Positions 34,478 through 43,125 of a stretch of 64,000 nt of DNA are shown here, in pieces. Every line of letters begins with the position of its first letter. Positions within the stretch are counted from its first letter, which is position 1. The notes below the pieces were generated by a model. It ran no database searches. It was not told where the DNA came from and saw nothing but the letters and a program-made list of their open reading frames with translations. A program made the position numbers and the translations under genes. This stretch comes from Streptomyces sp. NBC_01214 (GTDB lineage: Bacteria > Actinomycetota > Actinomycetes > Streptomycetales > Streptomycetaceae), in contig NZ_JAPEOS010000001.1 in the NCBI RefSeq assembly GCF_026340975.1, positions 3,505,001 to 3,569,000 on the forward strand. The letters are read 5' to 3'.

Positions 34478-35158
34478 TCACACTTGATTCTTGATTCCTG
34501 ATAGACCAACCACGGCGGCCAGTTGGGATCGGATGGTTCCTGCGTGGGGCTGGAGGGAGCCGTCGAAGGCGGCGGATCCGATGGTGAAGGCGTCGGCTCC
34601 GGCTGATGCGAGTGCCTGTATCTGGTCGGTGCTGGTGATGGAGCCAGCGACGACCAGGCGGCCGGTGGTGGTGGCGCGGGCGGCGCGGACCAGGTCGAGG
34701 GGGTCGGCATCGGTGGCGCGGTAGGCGAGGAGGTCAACGCCGGCGCAGCCCGCGGCTTCCGCCCGTCGGCAGTCGTAGGCAATCCGGTCCGGGTTGCCGG
34801 CGAGGCGGGTGGGGTGCCCGAGGGGTTCTCCGGCGAAGGGCAGGTAGCCGATGGATGTGCCGTGTAGGAGGTTGAGGGTCTCCTCGATCCAGGTACCGCC
34901 CATCAGCCAGTCGACGCCGAGTTCGGTGGCTGTCCGTACGGAGGCAAGGGCCTGGTCCCGGTCGGTGCTGACGACTTCGAGGTAGGTGGTGGCGCCCATG
35001 TCCTTGATGCGGGTGTGGAGCTGAGCGAGGGTGTCGCGGTCGACGCCGATGTCTTTGAACCCGATGTGGGTGATGCCGAGGTCCTTGATGGTGTCGAGGA
35101 CATCGAGGCAGTCGGTGACCGTGCGGTCGTCGCGGGTGAGCATGAAGATGAAGTCCAC
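34478..35158 (-). CDS. HisA/HisF-like TIM-barrel protein, unknown function, in an acid-sugar operon
   Basis: A 226-residue (beta/alpha)8 protein. Phosphate-binding-type loops near the C-terminus read VVAGSITSTDQIQAL and DAFTIGSAAFDGS, as in HisA/HisF and related phosphosugar enzymes. The N-terminus has DFIFMLTRDDRTVTD. It is the last gene of an operon with a PdxA-type dehydrogenase and a DUF1537 kinase, so it probably acts on a phosphorylated four-carbon acid or its product. I do not recognise an exact family. A GTG start at 35158 follows AAGGAC closely; an internal ATG at 35143 is possible. Confidence 0.6.
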   Translation of the reverse strand: MDFIFMLTRDDRTVTDCLDVLDTIKDLGITHIGFKDIGVDRDTLAQLHTRIKDMGATTYLEVVSTDRDQALASVRTATELGVDWLMGGTWIEETLNLLHGTSIGYLPFAGEPLGHPTRLAGNPDRIAYDCRRAEAAGCAGVDLLAYRATDADPLDLVRAARATTTGRLVVAGSITSTDQIQALASAGADAFTIGSAAFDGSLQPHAGTIRSQLAAVVGLSGIKNQV

Positions 35159-35202
35159 GGTGTCCTTCGGCTTGCTGTTCCGGGGTTGATTCGAGTCGGT
35201 GG

Positions 35203-36192
35203 TCAGGGGCGGTCCGGTGCCCCGGAGGACAGGCGGTCGGCGTGGCGCAGGGCGGTGAGCAGACTGGCGTGGTCAGCCGTGCCGAGACCTGCGATGTCGA
35301 AGGCGGTGCCGTGGTCGACGCTGGTGCGGACGAAGGGCAGGCCGATGGTGATGTTGACGCCGTGTTCGATCCCGAGGTACTTGACGGGGATGAGGCCCTG
35401 GTCGTGGTACTGGGCGACCACGGCGTCGAAGGCTCCGGCGCGGGCTCGCATGAAGACGGTGTCGGCGGGCCAGGGTCCGCTGGCCTGGATGCCTTCGCTC
35501 TGCGCGGCCTGGATGGCGGGGGTGATGATGTCCAGGTCCTCGCGGCCGAACAGGCCGTTCTCTCCTGCGTGGGGGTTGAGGCCGGCGACGGCGATGCGCG
35601 GGGCGGGCAGGCCGCTGCGCTGGAGTGTGCGGTGGGTCAGGCGGATGATGTCGAGTTCGCGGGCGGTGGTTATCGCGTCGATTGCGATGCGGAGGGACTG
35701 GTGCACGGTGACCAGGACGACCCGCAGCTCGTCGGTGGCCATCATCATCGCGTAGTCCGTGGTGCCGGACAGGTCGGCGAGCATCTCGGTGTGCCCGGGG
35801 TAAGGGACGCCGGACAAGCGGAGTGCTTCCTTGTTGATCGGCGAGGTCACCAGGGCCCTTACCTCGCCTGCCAGGGCGAGCTGGATACCGCGGCGGACGT
35901 ACTGGAAGGACGCCGCGCCCGCGCGGGCGTCGAGTGTGCCCCAGGGCAGGTCGATCGGAAGGCGGTTCTCGGTGAGGACGTCCACCGTGCCGGGTGCGAA
36001 CGCCGCCTGGTCGACTGATGCGATGGGGCGAAGGATGAGGCGTGTTCCGGCGACCCGGTCGGCGCGGGCGAGGACGTCCACGTCGCCGATGACGACGACG
36101 GGCACGGTGCGCCGGGGATCGGCACACGCTTCGAGGGTGATCTCGGGGCCGATTCCGCAGGGGTCGCCCATGGTGATGGCGATCGGGGTCAT
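35203..36192 (-). CDS. PdxA family dehydrogenase (PdxA2/threonate 4-phosphate type)
   Basis: A 329-residue member of the 4-hydroxythreonine-4-phosphate dehydrogenase family. It has ITMGDPCGIGPEIT at the N-terminus, the metal-binding histidines in PGHTEML and AQYHDQGLIPVK, and GLNPHAGENGLFG. PdxA2 paralogues next to DUF1537 kinases oxidise and decarboxylate D-threonate or D-erythronate 4-phosphate to dihydroxyacetone phosphate. Its ATG overlaps the kinase stop. The linkage favours this catabolic role over vitamin B6 synthesis. Confidence 0.85.
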   Translation of the reverse strand: MTPIAITMGDPCGIGPEITLEACADPRRTVPVVVIGDVDVLARADRVAGTRLILRPIASVDQAAFAPGTVDVLTENRLPIDLPWGTLDARAGAASFQYVRRGIQLALAGEVRALVTSPINKEALRLSGVPYPGHTEMLADLSGTTDYAMMMATDELRVVLVTVHQSLRIAIDAITTARELDIIRLTHRTLQRSGLPAPRIAVAGLNPHAGENGLFGREDLDIITPAIQAAQSEGIQASGPWPADTVFMRARAGAFDAVVAQYHDQGLIPVKYLGIEHGVNITIGLPFVRTSVDHGTAFDIAGLGTADHASLLTALRHADRLSSGAPDRP

Positions 36193-37379
36193 GCGTGCTC
36201 TCCTGGGTCGAGGGGATGTCGGATGAGGTGGCACAGGCGCAGGAGCATGGCGTCGTCGCCGAAGCCGCCCGCCTTGATCAGCACGGGGAGGGGGAGCTGC
36301 CCGAGCAGAGTTCCGCGGGCGACGCCGGGTTCGGGTTCGTCGAGCAGGCCGATGCCGGTGGCACCAAGGGCCTGGAGCACGGTCGCAGCCGTTTCCCCCC
36401 CGGTGACGACGAGCGCGTCGACCGTGTGCTCTTCGGTCAGCGCCTGGACGACCGCTGCCAGAGAGCGGGCGAGTGCTCGCGCCGTTTGTGGCGCGCGGCG
36501 TTCATCGGGTGTTTGCAGGGTGAGGACTGGGGCCGTCAGGCCGCGCAGCGTCTCCACTGCCGCGGCCGGATCGCCGCTGACGGTGACCCCCTGGACATCC
36601 GCCCGCGCACGGAGCGCGGCCAGCTGCCGCCGGGTCGCCGGGTTGGCGCTGCCGACGACGATCAGCGGGCGTCGGGCCGGCGCGGGCACCGACGCAGCGC
36701 CGCCGGCGCGTGCGCACCTTCGGGCCAGGGCGGCCGCCAGCCCCGGGGAGCCGACCCACAGCACGTCGTCGAGGCGCGGCACCGCTGCCACCAGGCGGTC
36801 GAGGTCGCCGTCTTTGGCGGCGGAGTAGACGATCAGGTCACCGTTGCCGATCAGCTCGGGCAGCTCGGCCGCGAGTCCCGGCCCTGCTAGCACAGCCTCC
36901 GGGAACAGCGTCGGGAGGTCCGAGCACCGCACGGGGTGTACCGGGTCGCGGGCGAAGTCGCTCTCGTGGACCGGTACACCCCGCACGTACTGGACTCCCT
37001 CCACCGTCACCCGGCCCTCCGCGGGGAAGGCCGGAGCAATGACGACGGCCCGCCTACGCGATCCCGCCCACGCAGCCCGGACCTCTGTCGCGACATGACC
37101 GCGCAGGGTGGAATCCACCGTTTTCAAGAGCAGCTCGGAGTCGGCGAACAGGCGCGCCGCGCGCCACGTACGCATAGCGGCGGCCTCCTCGTCCAGTACG
37201 CGGCTTCCGAGGTCGACCGCGGTCACGCCCGTGGCGTGCCGCGGCACCGCTGCCGGGGTGGAGAGCAGGATTCGGGCGTCGTGGCCGGCCCGGCGGAACG
37301 GCGCGGCACCGTCCCCGGCGCTGGTGAGGTCATCCGCCAGAATGGCGATGCCCGACCGCACGTCGTTGCGGAATGTCAT
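36189..37379 (-). CDS. Four-carbon acid sugar kinase (DUF1537 family)
   Basis: A 396-residue DUF1537 kinase. The N-terminal substrate domain has ILADDLTSAGDGA. The C-terminal nucleotide domain has VTGGETAATVLQALG and LPVLIKAGGFGDD. Characterised members phosphorylate D-threonate, L-threonate or D-erythronate at the 4-hydroxyl. It is first in the operon, with the PdxA-type gene overlapping as ATGA. I chose ATG 37379 because GGAGAGG lies seven bases upstream; ATG 37394 would add five residues. The divergent LysR gene is the probable activator. Confidence 0.85.
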   Translation of the reverse strand: MTFRNDVRSGIAILADDLTSAGDGAAPFRRAGHDARILLSTPAAVPRHATGVTAVDLGSRVLDEEAAAMRTWRAARLFADSELLLKTVDSTLRGHVATEVRAAWAGSRRRAVVIAPAFPAEGRVTVEGVQYVRGVPVHESDFARDPVHPVRCSDLPTLFPEAVLAGPGLAAELPELIGNGDLIVYSAAKDGDLDRLVAAVPRLDDVLWVGSPGLAAALARRCARAGGAASVPAPARRPLIVVGSANPATRRQLAALRARADVQGVTVSGDPAAAVETLRGLTAPVLTLQTPDERRAPQTARALARSLAAVVQALTEEHTVDALVVTGGETAATVLQALGATGIGLLDEPEPGVARGTLLGQLPLPVLIKAGGFGDDAMLLRLCHLIRHPLDPGEHA

Positions 37380-37454
37380 GTCCCACCTCTCCATAGGTCA
37401 GCGTTTTCTGTGACTGGATCAATAGTCATTCCGGCAAAAGGGCTGGACAAACGA

Positions 37455-37488
37455 TTCATTCTCACGAGACCTGTGAGTAAAATTCATG
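37455..37488. promoter_or_regulatory. Possible LysR binding site in the divergent spacer
   Basis: Within ATTCATTCTCACGAGACC and the following TGTGAGTAAA, the inverted pair CTCAC-N7-GTGAG gives the dyad of a LysR-type T-N11-A box. It lies just before the LysR start and about 80 bases upstream of the kinase start. No experimental site is known to me. Confidence 0.35.
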
Positions 37489-37489
37489 T

Positions 37490-38392
37490 ATGCGATGGTC
37501 GGGTCTGCCCCCTCTGAATGCTCTGCTGCCCTTCGAAGCGACCGTCCGGCATGCGAGCATGACCGTGGCGGCGCAGGAGCTGCATGTGACGCACGGCGCG
37601 GTGAGCCGACAGGTCCAGAACCTGGAGCGGTCCCTTGGGATATCACTGTTCGAGCGGCAGACACGCGCCTTGCGACCGACCCCGGAGGCGCGCCAGCTGG
37701 CGGCCGTCGTCCGGGACGCACTCGATCAGATCGATGCGGCCGCCCGGCAGATCTCGCACCGCACACCCGCGGGACCGCTCACCCTCTCGTGCGAGCCCAC
37801 ACTCCTGATGCGGTGGCTCATTCCGCGGCTGCCCGATCTGGCCGTGAACGTGCCGGACGTCACCGTCCACCTGTCCGCAGGCGGCGGCCCCGTCTTCTTC
37901 GAGCGGGACAACATCGACCTCGCGATCCGCCGAGACGACTTTCCGTTTCCCGAAAAGGTGAGCCGGACCCGCTTGTTCGCAGAGAGGATCGGACCCGTCT
38001 GCCGGCCCGATCTCGCGGCCCGCCTGACCGGCGCCGCCGACCTGACGGGGGCAGCCCTTCTGCATACCGGTACGCGGCCGCAGGCGTGGGACGACTGGCG
38101 ACGCATCACCGGCATGAAAGCAGAGCCCGCCTCCCAGCAGACCCTGGAGCACTTCTACCTGACTCTCCAGGCTGCCGCGGCCGACGTCGGGGTCGCGATC
38201 GCCCCGTATGCCGTCGTCCGCGACGACTTGGAGCGAGGACAACTCGTCGCACCCTTCGGTTTCGTCCCCGACGGCACCAGCTACCACCTCCTCAGCCGTC
38301 AACCACCCGAGCAAGACGCACGCGTCCGCCAGCTGACGGCGTGGCTGCGGGCCCAGGCGAGCCAGCTCGAAACCGATTCTGACCAGGCGTGA
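37490..38392 (+). CDS. LysR family regulator (GcvA-like), probable acid-sugar operon regulator
   Basis: A 300-residue LysR protein of the GcvA-type group, starting with LPPLNALLPFEATVRHASMT before the helix-turn-helix AAQELHVTHGAVSRQVQNLE. The effector domain follows (about 95-290). It is divergent from the DUF1537/PdxA/barrel operon across 110 bases, and its likely inducer is the acid sugar or its phosphate. The ATG at 37490 gives the typical N-terminus. Confidence 0.85.
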   Translation: MRWSGLPPLNALLPFEATVRHASMTVAAQELHVTHGAVSRQVQNLERSLGISLFERQTRALRPTPEARQLAAVVRDALDQIDAAARQISHRTPAGPLTLSCEPTLLMRWLIPRLPDLAVNVPDVTVHLSAGGGPVFFERDNIDLAIRRDDFPFPEKVSRTRLFAERIGPVCRPDLAARLTGAADLTGAALLHTGTRPQAWDDWRRITGMKAEPASQQTLEHFYLTLQAAAADVGVAIAPYAVVRDDLERGQLVAPFGFVPDGTSYHLLSRQPPEQDARVRQLTAWLRAQASQLETDSDQA

Positions 38393-38762
38393 CCGTCGGG
38401 CTGCTCCGAGACCAGGGCCGACGCGGGTGGCCAACAGCACGCATCGCCGCCTCCGCCTCGTCGTCACTGCTCCACCACCGTGGCCACGGCGTTCACCTCC
38501 TCACACGGGGACGACTCACCGCGATTCCTCTCCAGCCGCGCCATCGTCGCCAGCCGTTCCTTGTCCGTGGCCCGCTTCTCCGCGCTGATCAGGCTGCGCA
38601 GGCGACTCCACCGCCACGTGCGGGGCCGTGCCAGTGCCCGCTACGGCGACCCCTATCAGATGTGGTCCGTGATCCGGACCGGAATGGAAGATCAGCGAGC
38701 AGACGGCTGGACGGGCTGGGAACGTCGCGCGCGAGTCAACGGTAACGATCAAGGAGCGCGCG
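38393..38762. other. Spacer between LysR gene and Tn3 remnant
   Basis: One frame gives a short protein-like peptide (YGDPYQMWSVIRTGMED) that I cannot place, and the rest is not convincing. This may be the upstream end of the Tn3-type element. No inverted terminal repeat could be identified. Confidence 0.4.
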
Positions 38763-39823
38763 GTGCCCACCAACTTTCTCAGCGAGGACCAGCGACGGCG
38801 CTTCGGCCGGTTCGCGGAGGACCCGGACGAGGGACAGCTCGCCGGTTCCTTCCTACTCGACCAGACCGCGCGGCGCCGGGCGATGGCCGCCAAGGGCGCG
38901 CGGAACCGGATCGGCTGGGCGGTCCAGCTCGGGACCGTCCGGTACCTGGGAACGTTCCTGGACAACCCCGAACAGGTGCCCGGCGTCGTGGTCGACTACG
39001 TCGCCGAGCAGCTGGGCCTGGACCCGGCGGAGTTCGCAGGCTACGGCGGAAGAGAGCACCGCTGGGACCACCAGGAGCAGATCCGCAAGGGATACGGATA
39101 CACGAAGTTCGAGTTCGACCAGTGGTTCTCGCTGGCCCGCTGGATGTACCAGCGGCGTGGATCGGCTCCGAGCGCCCGACTCTGCTGTTCGACCTGGCCA
39201 CCAAGCGGCTGGTCGTCAAGAAGTGGTGCTGCCCGGGGTGACCGTGCTGGAACGGCTGGTCTCCGGCTCACGCGAGCGCGCCGAGAAACGCCTGTGGGCA
39301 ACGCTCGCAGCCGCCCCGACCGAGGAACAGGCCGCCTGCTTGCAGCGCCTGGTCGTCGTCCCCGCGAGCAAGCGCCTGTCCGAGCTGGACCGACTGCGGC
39401 GCTCACCCCGGGACATCACCGCGCGCGGGGTGAGCAAGGCCCTGGAGCGGTACGAGGCGCTGAACACCTTGGGCGGCACCGCCTGGGACCTGTCCGCGAT
39501 ACCCCCGGGGACGGCTCCAGGCGCTGGTGCGTTTTGCGCGGGCGGCCCGCGCTCAGGCTGTCTCCGACCTCGGCGGGGACCGGCGCCTGGCCACCCTGGT
39601 GGCGTTCGCCGCGGTGATGCCGCAGATCGCCGCAGACGAGGCGATCGAGGTGTTCGATCTGGTGATGGGCGACCTGATCCGTTCCTCCAGCACCAAGATG
39701 ACCAAGCAGCGGCTGCGCACCCTCAAAGACCTGGACGCCGCCGCGATCCTGCTGCGTCAGGTGTGGATCGCGGTGTGCGGCACGGCCGCCGATGGTGCTG
39801 TCGGAGGTTTTCACAGGCCGTGA
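38763..39823 (+). pseudogene. Tn3-family transposase, N-terminal half, broken
   Basis: The first segment encodes the DUF4158 domain of Tn3-family transposases: SEDQRRRFGRF, GWAVQLGTVRYLGTF, VVVDYVAEQLGLDP and GYGYTKFEFDQWF. Further segments in other frames continue the same protein: VTVLERLVSGSRERAEKRLW, VVVPASKRLSELDRLRR and LIRSSSTKMTKQRLRTLKDL. At least two frame changes are seen (near 39170 and 39510). The catalytic DDE region is absent because similarity stops at about 39790, next to the right copy of the 20-bp repeat. Confidence 0.75.
39798..39817. repeat. Possible attachment-site repeat, right copy
   Basis: CTGTCGGAGGTTTTCACAGG matches 33001-33020 in 17 of 20 positions in direct orientation. 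It marks the end of recognisable Tn3 sequence. The following 300 bases, up to the PhzF gene, show no gene. A patch near 39921-39942 (TTCCTACTTGGA) is shared, inverted, with 32967-32989 near the left copy. Confidence 0.35.
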
Positions 39824-40130
39824 TCAGGGTCATCAGGGTGTGCGGGCGAGCGATGACCCGACGATCGGTTTCCTGAAGGCGGCCGTGGCGCGGTTCTGCG
39901 CTGGCCTGGATGATCTGGCTGTGCCGTTCCTACTTGGATCCTGGTGTCGACCGCGCCCCTCAGCCGGGTCGGGCCGAGGGCACCGAGGAGCCGACAGCCG
40001 TCGGAGTACCAGAAGGGGAGGCGGGAACGGTCGCGGACGCGGATGCCGAAGCGGACGGCGACGGGGACGCGGGCGCCAGGGAAGACGCCGCCGCAGGGGT
40101 CCCGCGGTCACAGTCGCCGCGGGCGGACCG

Positions 40131-40967
40131 TCAGGCGCGCAGGGTTGCCTCCAGGACGGTGACCGCGTGCCCGGTGAGCAGGACACGGTCCGCCCGCAGC
40201 TCCGTACTGACCAGGCCGGTGCGGGCGGACGCCTGGAATCCGGTGAGGACGCCGGACCTGCCCAGCCGTGCCGACCAGTAGGGGGCGAGCGCCGTGTGGG
40301 CGCTGCCGGTCACCGGGTCCTCGGGGATGCCGTTGGCGGGCACGAAGAAGCGGGAGACGAAGTCGTAGCCGGACCCCGGCGCGGCCGCAGCGGCGGTGAC
40401 GATGACCCCCCACAGTTCCTCGCGCCTGGTCAGGGCCGCGATCGCCCCGAGGTCGGGGCGCAGCCCCCGTACGGCCGCCTCGTCGGGCAGCACGGTCAGG
40501 AGATGGCCTAGGGCGCCGGTACGGAAGGTCGCCTCGGGCCGCAGCCCCAGCGCCTTGGCGAGGCCGCCGGGGACGGGGACCTCGATGGCCGGCGCGGCCG
40601 GGAAGTCCAGGGTGATCTCCCCCTCCTCCCCGGCATGCGCGATGAGCAGGCCGTGGAAGCGGCTGCGGAACCGCACCGACCCGCTGGCCGGCAGCAGCCC
40701 GTCCCGTTCCAGCGAGTGCGCCGTGGCCAAAGTGGCATGGCCGCACAGGCCGACCTCGACGGTTGGGGTGAACCAGCGGATCTCCCAATCGGCCTCGCCC
40801 CCGGCCGGCAGCGGCAGGGCGAAGGCCGTCTCCGCGTGGTTCAGTTCCGCGGCGATCTGCTGCAGCCGCGTGTCGTCCGGCCACTCCCCGGCCGGGAGCA
40901 GACAGACACCGGCGGGGTTTCCGGCGAAGGGTTGGGTGGTGAAGGCGTCTACGATCTGGATTCGCAT
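40131..40967 (-). CDS. PhzF family isomerase/epimerase (second copy)
   Basis: A 278-residue PhzF protein with MRIQIVDAFTTQPFAGNPAG at the start, the active-site Glu/His region NHAETAFA and VEVGLCGHATLATAH, and EDPVTGSAHTALAPYW in the second lobe. It matches the canonical PhzF/YddE consensus more closely than the copy at 18486. It is a monocistronic gene between the Tn3 remnant and a stretch of gene fragments. The ATG at 40967 gives the standard start. Its substrate is unknown. Confidence 0.85.
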   Translation of the reverse strand: MRIQIVDAFTTQPFAGNPAGVCLLPAGEWPDDTRLQQIAAELNHAETAFALPLPAGGEADWEIRWFTPTVEVGLCGHATLATAHSLERDGLLPASGSVRFRSRFHGLLIAHAGEEGEITLDFPAAPAIEVPVPGGLAKALGLRPEATFRTGALGHLLTVLPDEAAVRGLRPDLGAIAALTRREELWGVIVTAAAAAPGSGYDFVSRFFVPANGIPEDPVTGSAHTALAPYWSARLGRSGVLTGFQASARTGLVSTELRADRVLLTGHAVTVLEATLRA

Positions 40968-41058
40968 GCCACGAAACTTAGCGAGGCCAACCGTCACCAA
41001 AGGAAAGCCAATTCCGCGAAGGTGGCCTGCCTGTCCTGCCCGTCCGGCGGGGCTCTCG

Positions 41059-41124
41059 TCAGTCGAGGGGCTTGCCGAAGTTGAAGGCGGTCACGGCCAT
41101 CCGCTCGCGGAAGTAGAAGCGGTG
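41059..41124 (-). pseudogene. C-terminal tail of a GNAT acetyltransferase
   Basis: The minus strand encodes HRFYFRERMAVTAFNFGKPLD followed by a stop, here read as HRFYFRERM and AFNFGKPL. This is a typical end of GNAT acetyltransferases. Nothing upstream in that frame continues the protein, and it abuts plus-strand SpoIIE-like sequence at about 41126. The junction marks a rearrangement. Confidence 0.5.
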
Positions 41125-41125
41125 C

Positions 41126-41340
41126 CTCGACGAGGGCGGCCGCGGTCTGCTGCTCGTCGCCCAGCTCACCCAGCGCTGGGGCAGCCGCCACACGCACGGG
41201 CGGGACGATCTGGGCCGAGCAGACCCTGCCCGCCCGGACCACGGAAGACGAGCCGAAGTGTCCTGGAACCGAGGAGCCGTCCGGCCCGGGCGCCGTGGGC
41301 GGTGCGGAGAAGGAGCCATTCGCGCGACGATGAGTTCCCG
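41126..41340 (+). pseudogene. C-terminal remnant of a SpoIIE/HATPase phosphatase gene
   Basis: The segment reads GGRGLLLVAQLTQRWGSRH in frame, then loses frame. It matches the end of the phosphatase at 30141-30282 and about 70 bases of its downstream flank (GAGTTCC block near 41331 and 30347). It is the tail of a diverged duplicate whose 5' end appears inverted at 41736-41783. Confidence 0.8.
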
Positions 41341-42108
41341 CCGTGGGCCCGTCCACCGGTCCGTCGCGAGGGCGGTGAGCTACCCCCGAGGGCTTTGTGC
41401 CCCGGGTGGGCAGCCCCCTCGGAAAGGGGCGCGGACGGCAAGGACGGCGGGGGCACCACTGTCGGCGGTGCGGAACGCACCGGGCAGAACGGGACGCCGG
41501 GTTGCGAGCGCAGGGCGTCGCGCAATCCGGATTCACAGGCTCCAGGACGCCGCGCGCGACCGCACTTGTCGGTACGTTCTGACATGCGCGCAACATCCTC
41601 CCCCGCAGGAGGCCCTTTCCTCGCCTGTCGGCGATCGCGGCGGCGGTCCTGGGCGGGCTCACCGCTGCCGTCACCCCGGCCACGTTCGACGCTGCGTGAC
41701 ACCCAGCTCGGTGCTCGTCCAGCGGTACACCCTGAACTCATTGTGCGCCGGACCCGCCCGAGTACGCGCTGTCACTCCCGTGAGCAGGACGGACTTCGGG
41801 GGCGCGCAGGCCCGACTGCGGTGGGCACCTTCGACAGGCGGGGCACCTTGCTGAAGCGGCGGGTGTGGTAGGCGGAGGCGACTGCACAGCCGCGCGAGCG
41901 GCATGGCGAGCCGGGCTGTGCGTCACACTTCGCAGGCGTGCTGTTCGACATCGTCGGCGTCCGACCGGTTGGTCGGGGAAGGCTGCTGAGGGCCCGTCAT
42001 GGGTCCGGATTTTCGCAGAATGCAAGTCTCAGAAGGAGGTCCGTCCCTCTTTTGCGTGAGAACGGGTTCTGAGAGCCGATCGTAGTTCACTGGCAAAGGA
42101 TGGCGAGC
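41341..42108. other. Gene-fragment stretch without an intact gene
   Basis: Apart from the inverted 48-bp repeat at 41736-41783, this stretch contains only short frames. One (about 41590-41696) resembles a signal-peptide segment (IAAAVLGGLTAAVTPA). I see no complete gene here; it reads as decayed sequence between the PhzF gene and an IS30 relic. Confidence 0.5.
41736..41783 (-). repeat. Inverted copy of the 48-bp SpoIIE gene start
   Basis: This is an exact inverted match to 27778-27825, including the reverse of ACAATGAGT with the start codon. On the minus strand the following sequence does not continue as the phosphatase. Together with 41126-41340 it shows a partial, rearranged duplicate of the 27.8-30.3 kb gene. 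Confidence 0.85.
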
Positions 42109-42951
42109 TCAAGCGGTTAGCGCATCACCGCTGTTCAAGAGGCCAGCGTAGTCCTCTGCCGGAGTGCGGTAGCCATGGGTCTTGCGCGGCCGATGGTTGA
42201 GTTCATGGGCGATGGGCGATGGGCGATGGCATCCAGGTCGGCCTGGCTGAACGTACGGAGGTCCGCGCCCTTGGCCAGGTACTGCCGAAGCAGCCGGTTG
42301 GTGTTCTCGTTGGTGTCGCGCTGCCACGGGCTCCGAGGCTTGCAGAGGTAGATCGGCATCTCCCGTCTCGGCGGTGATGGCCTGGTGCTCGGCTATCTCT
42401 CGCCCTCGATCCCAGGTGAGCGTCCGCCGCAGTTGCGGCGGGATGCCGAGGAGGCTCATGGTGAGGTGCGGAGTGACCTGCTCGGCCTTGATGCCGTCAG
42501 GGAGCGCGACGATGGCCCTGTAGCGGCTGGGGCGCTCGACGAACGCAGAGCGGGCTTTTGGGTGAGCTTGGGCCGGCGCCCACACGTGCAGGCGGCCTCG
42601 TCGGCGGAAGCGGATCGGTAGCGGTCCCGGCCACTGTTGCGGGCCATTTCGCGGGAGACGGTCGAAGGCGATCTACCCAGCCTTCCGGCCAGCTGCCGGG
42701 CGGACTCTCCGGCGGTGATGCCTCAGGATATCTCGTCGCGTTCGCCACCGGTCAGATGCCGCGCTGATCGCTACCGCGGAGTGAGACGGATACCGCCGCC
42801 CTGGTAAAGGAACTGACGGACGTGATGCATCGGCGCCCCGAGCACCCGCCCGATCAAACTGAACGTCTGCCCCTCGCGCCAGCGTCTCCAAAATCTCATC
42901 CTGCTGAGCCGGCGAAAACCCGTAGTCACGCACCTGTGCCTCCACGATCAC
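42109..42951 (-). pseudogene. IS30-family transposase, frameshifted and internally deleted
   Basis: Pieces of one transposase lie in several minus-strand frames. They are VEAQVRDYGFSPAQQDEI at the start, then GQTFSLIGRVLGAPMHHVRQ, ESARQLAGRLGRSPSTVSRE with the helix-turn-helix, and RYRAIVALPDGIKAEQV. Then come TLTWDRGREIAEHQA, SPWQRDTNENTNRLLRQY with the catalytic Glu, and RPRKTHGYRTPAE. The part holding the first catalytic Asp appears deleted between about 42560 and 42600. The element cannot encode an active enzyme. Confidence 0.8.
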
Positions 42952-43125
42952 ATGTCATCCGTGGGTGGTGCGTTGATCACTCGAGGGTGCCATCGTTTGT
43001 GCGAATCCGGTTCCGGGCCGCTACTTCGCGGGCGACGCCGGTGGACGAGGGTTCCGGCGGTGGTCTCCTGCGGCGGGGCTGGGTGCGGTGAACGGCGTCG
43101 GGTCCGGTCGGCGGCCCGGCAGCGG

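Noticed and set aside
42109..42951. Intact IS30 insertion sequence
   Set aside because: Several frame changes and loss of the region with the first catalytic Asp show it is a relic; terminal repeats were not found.
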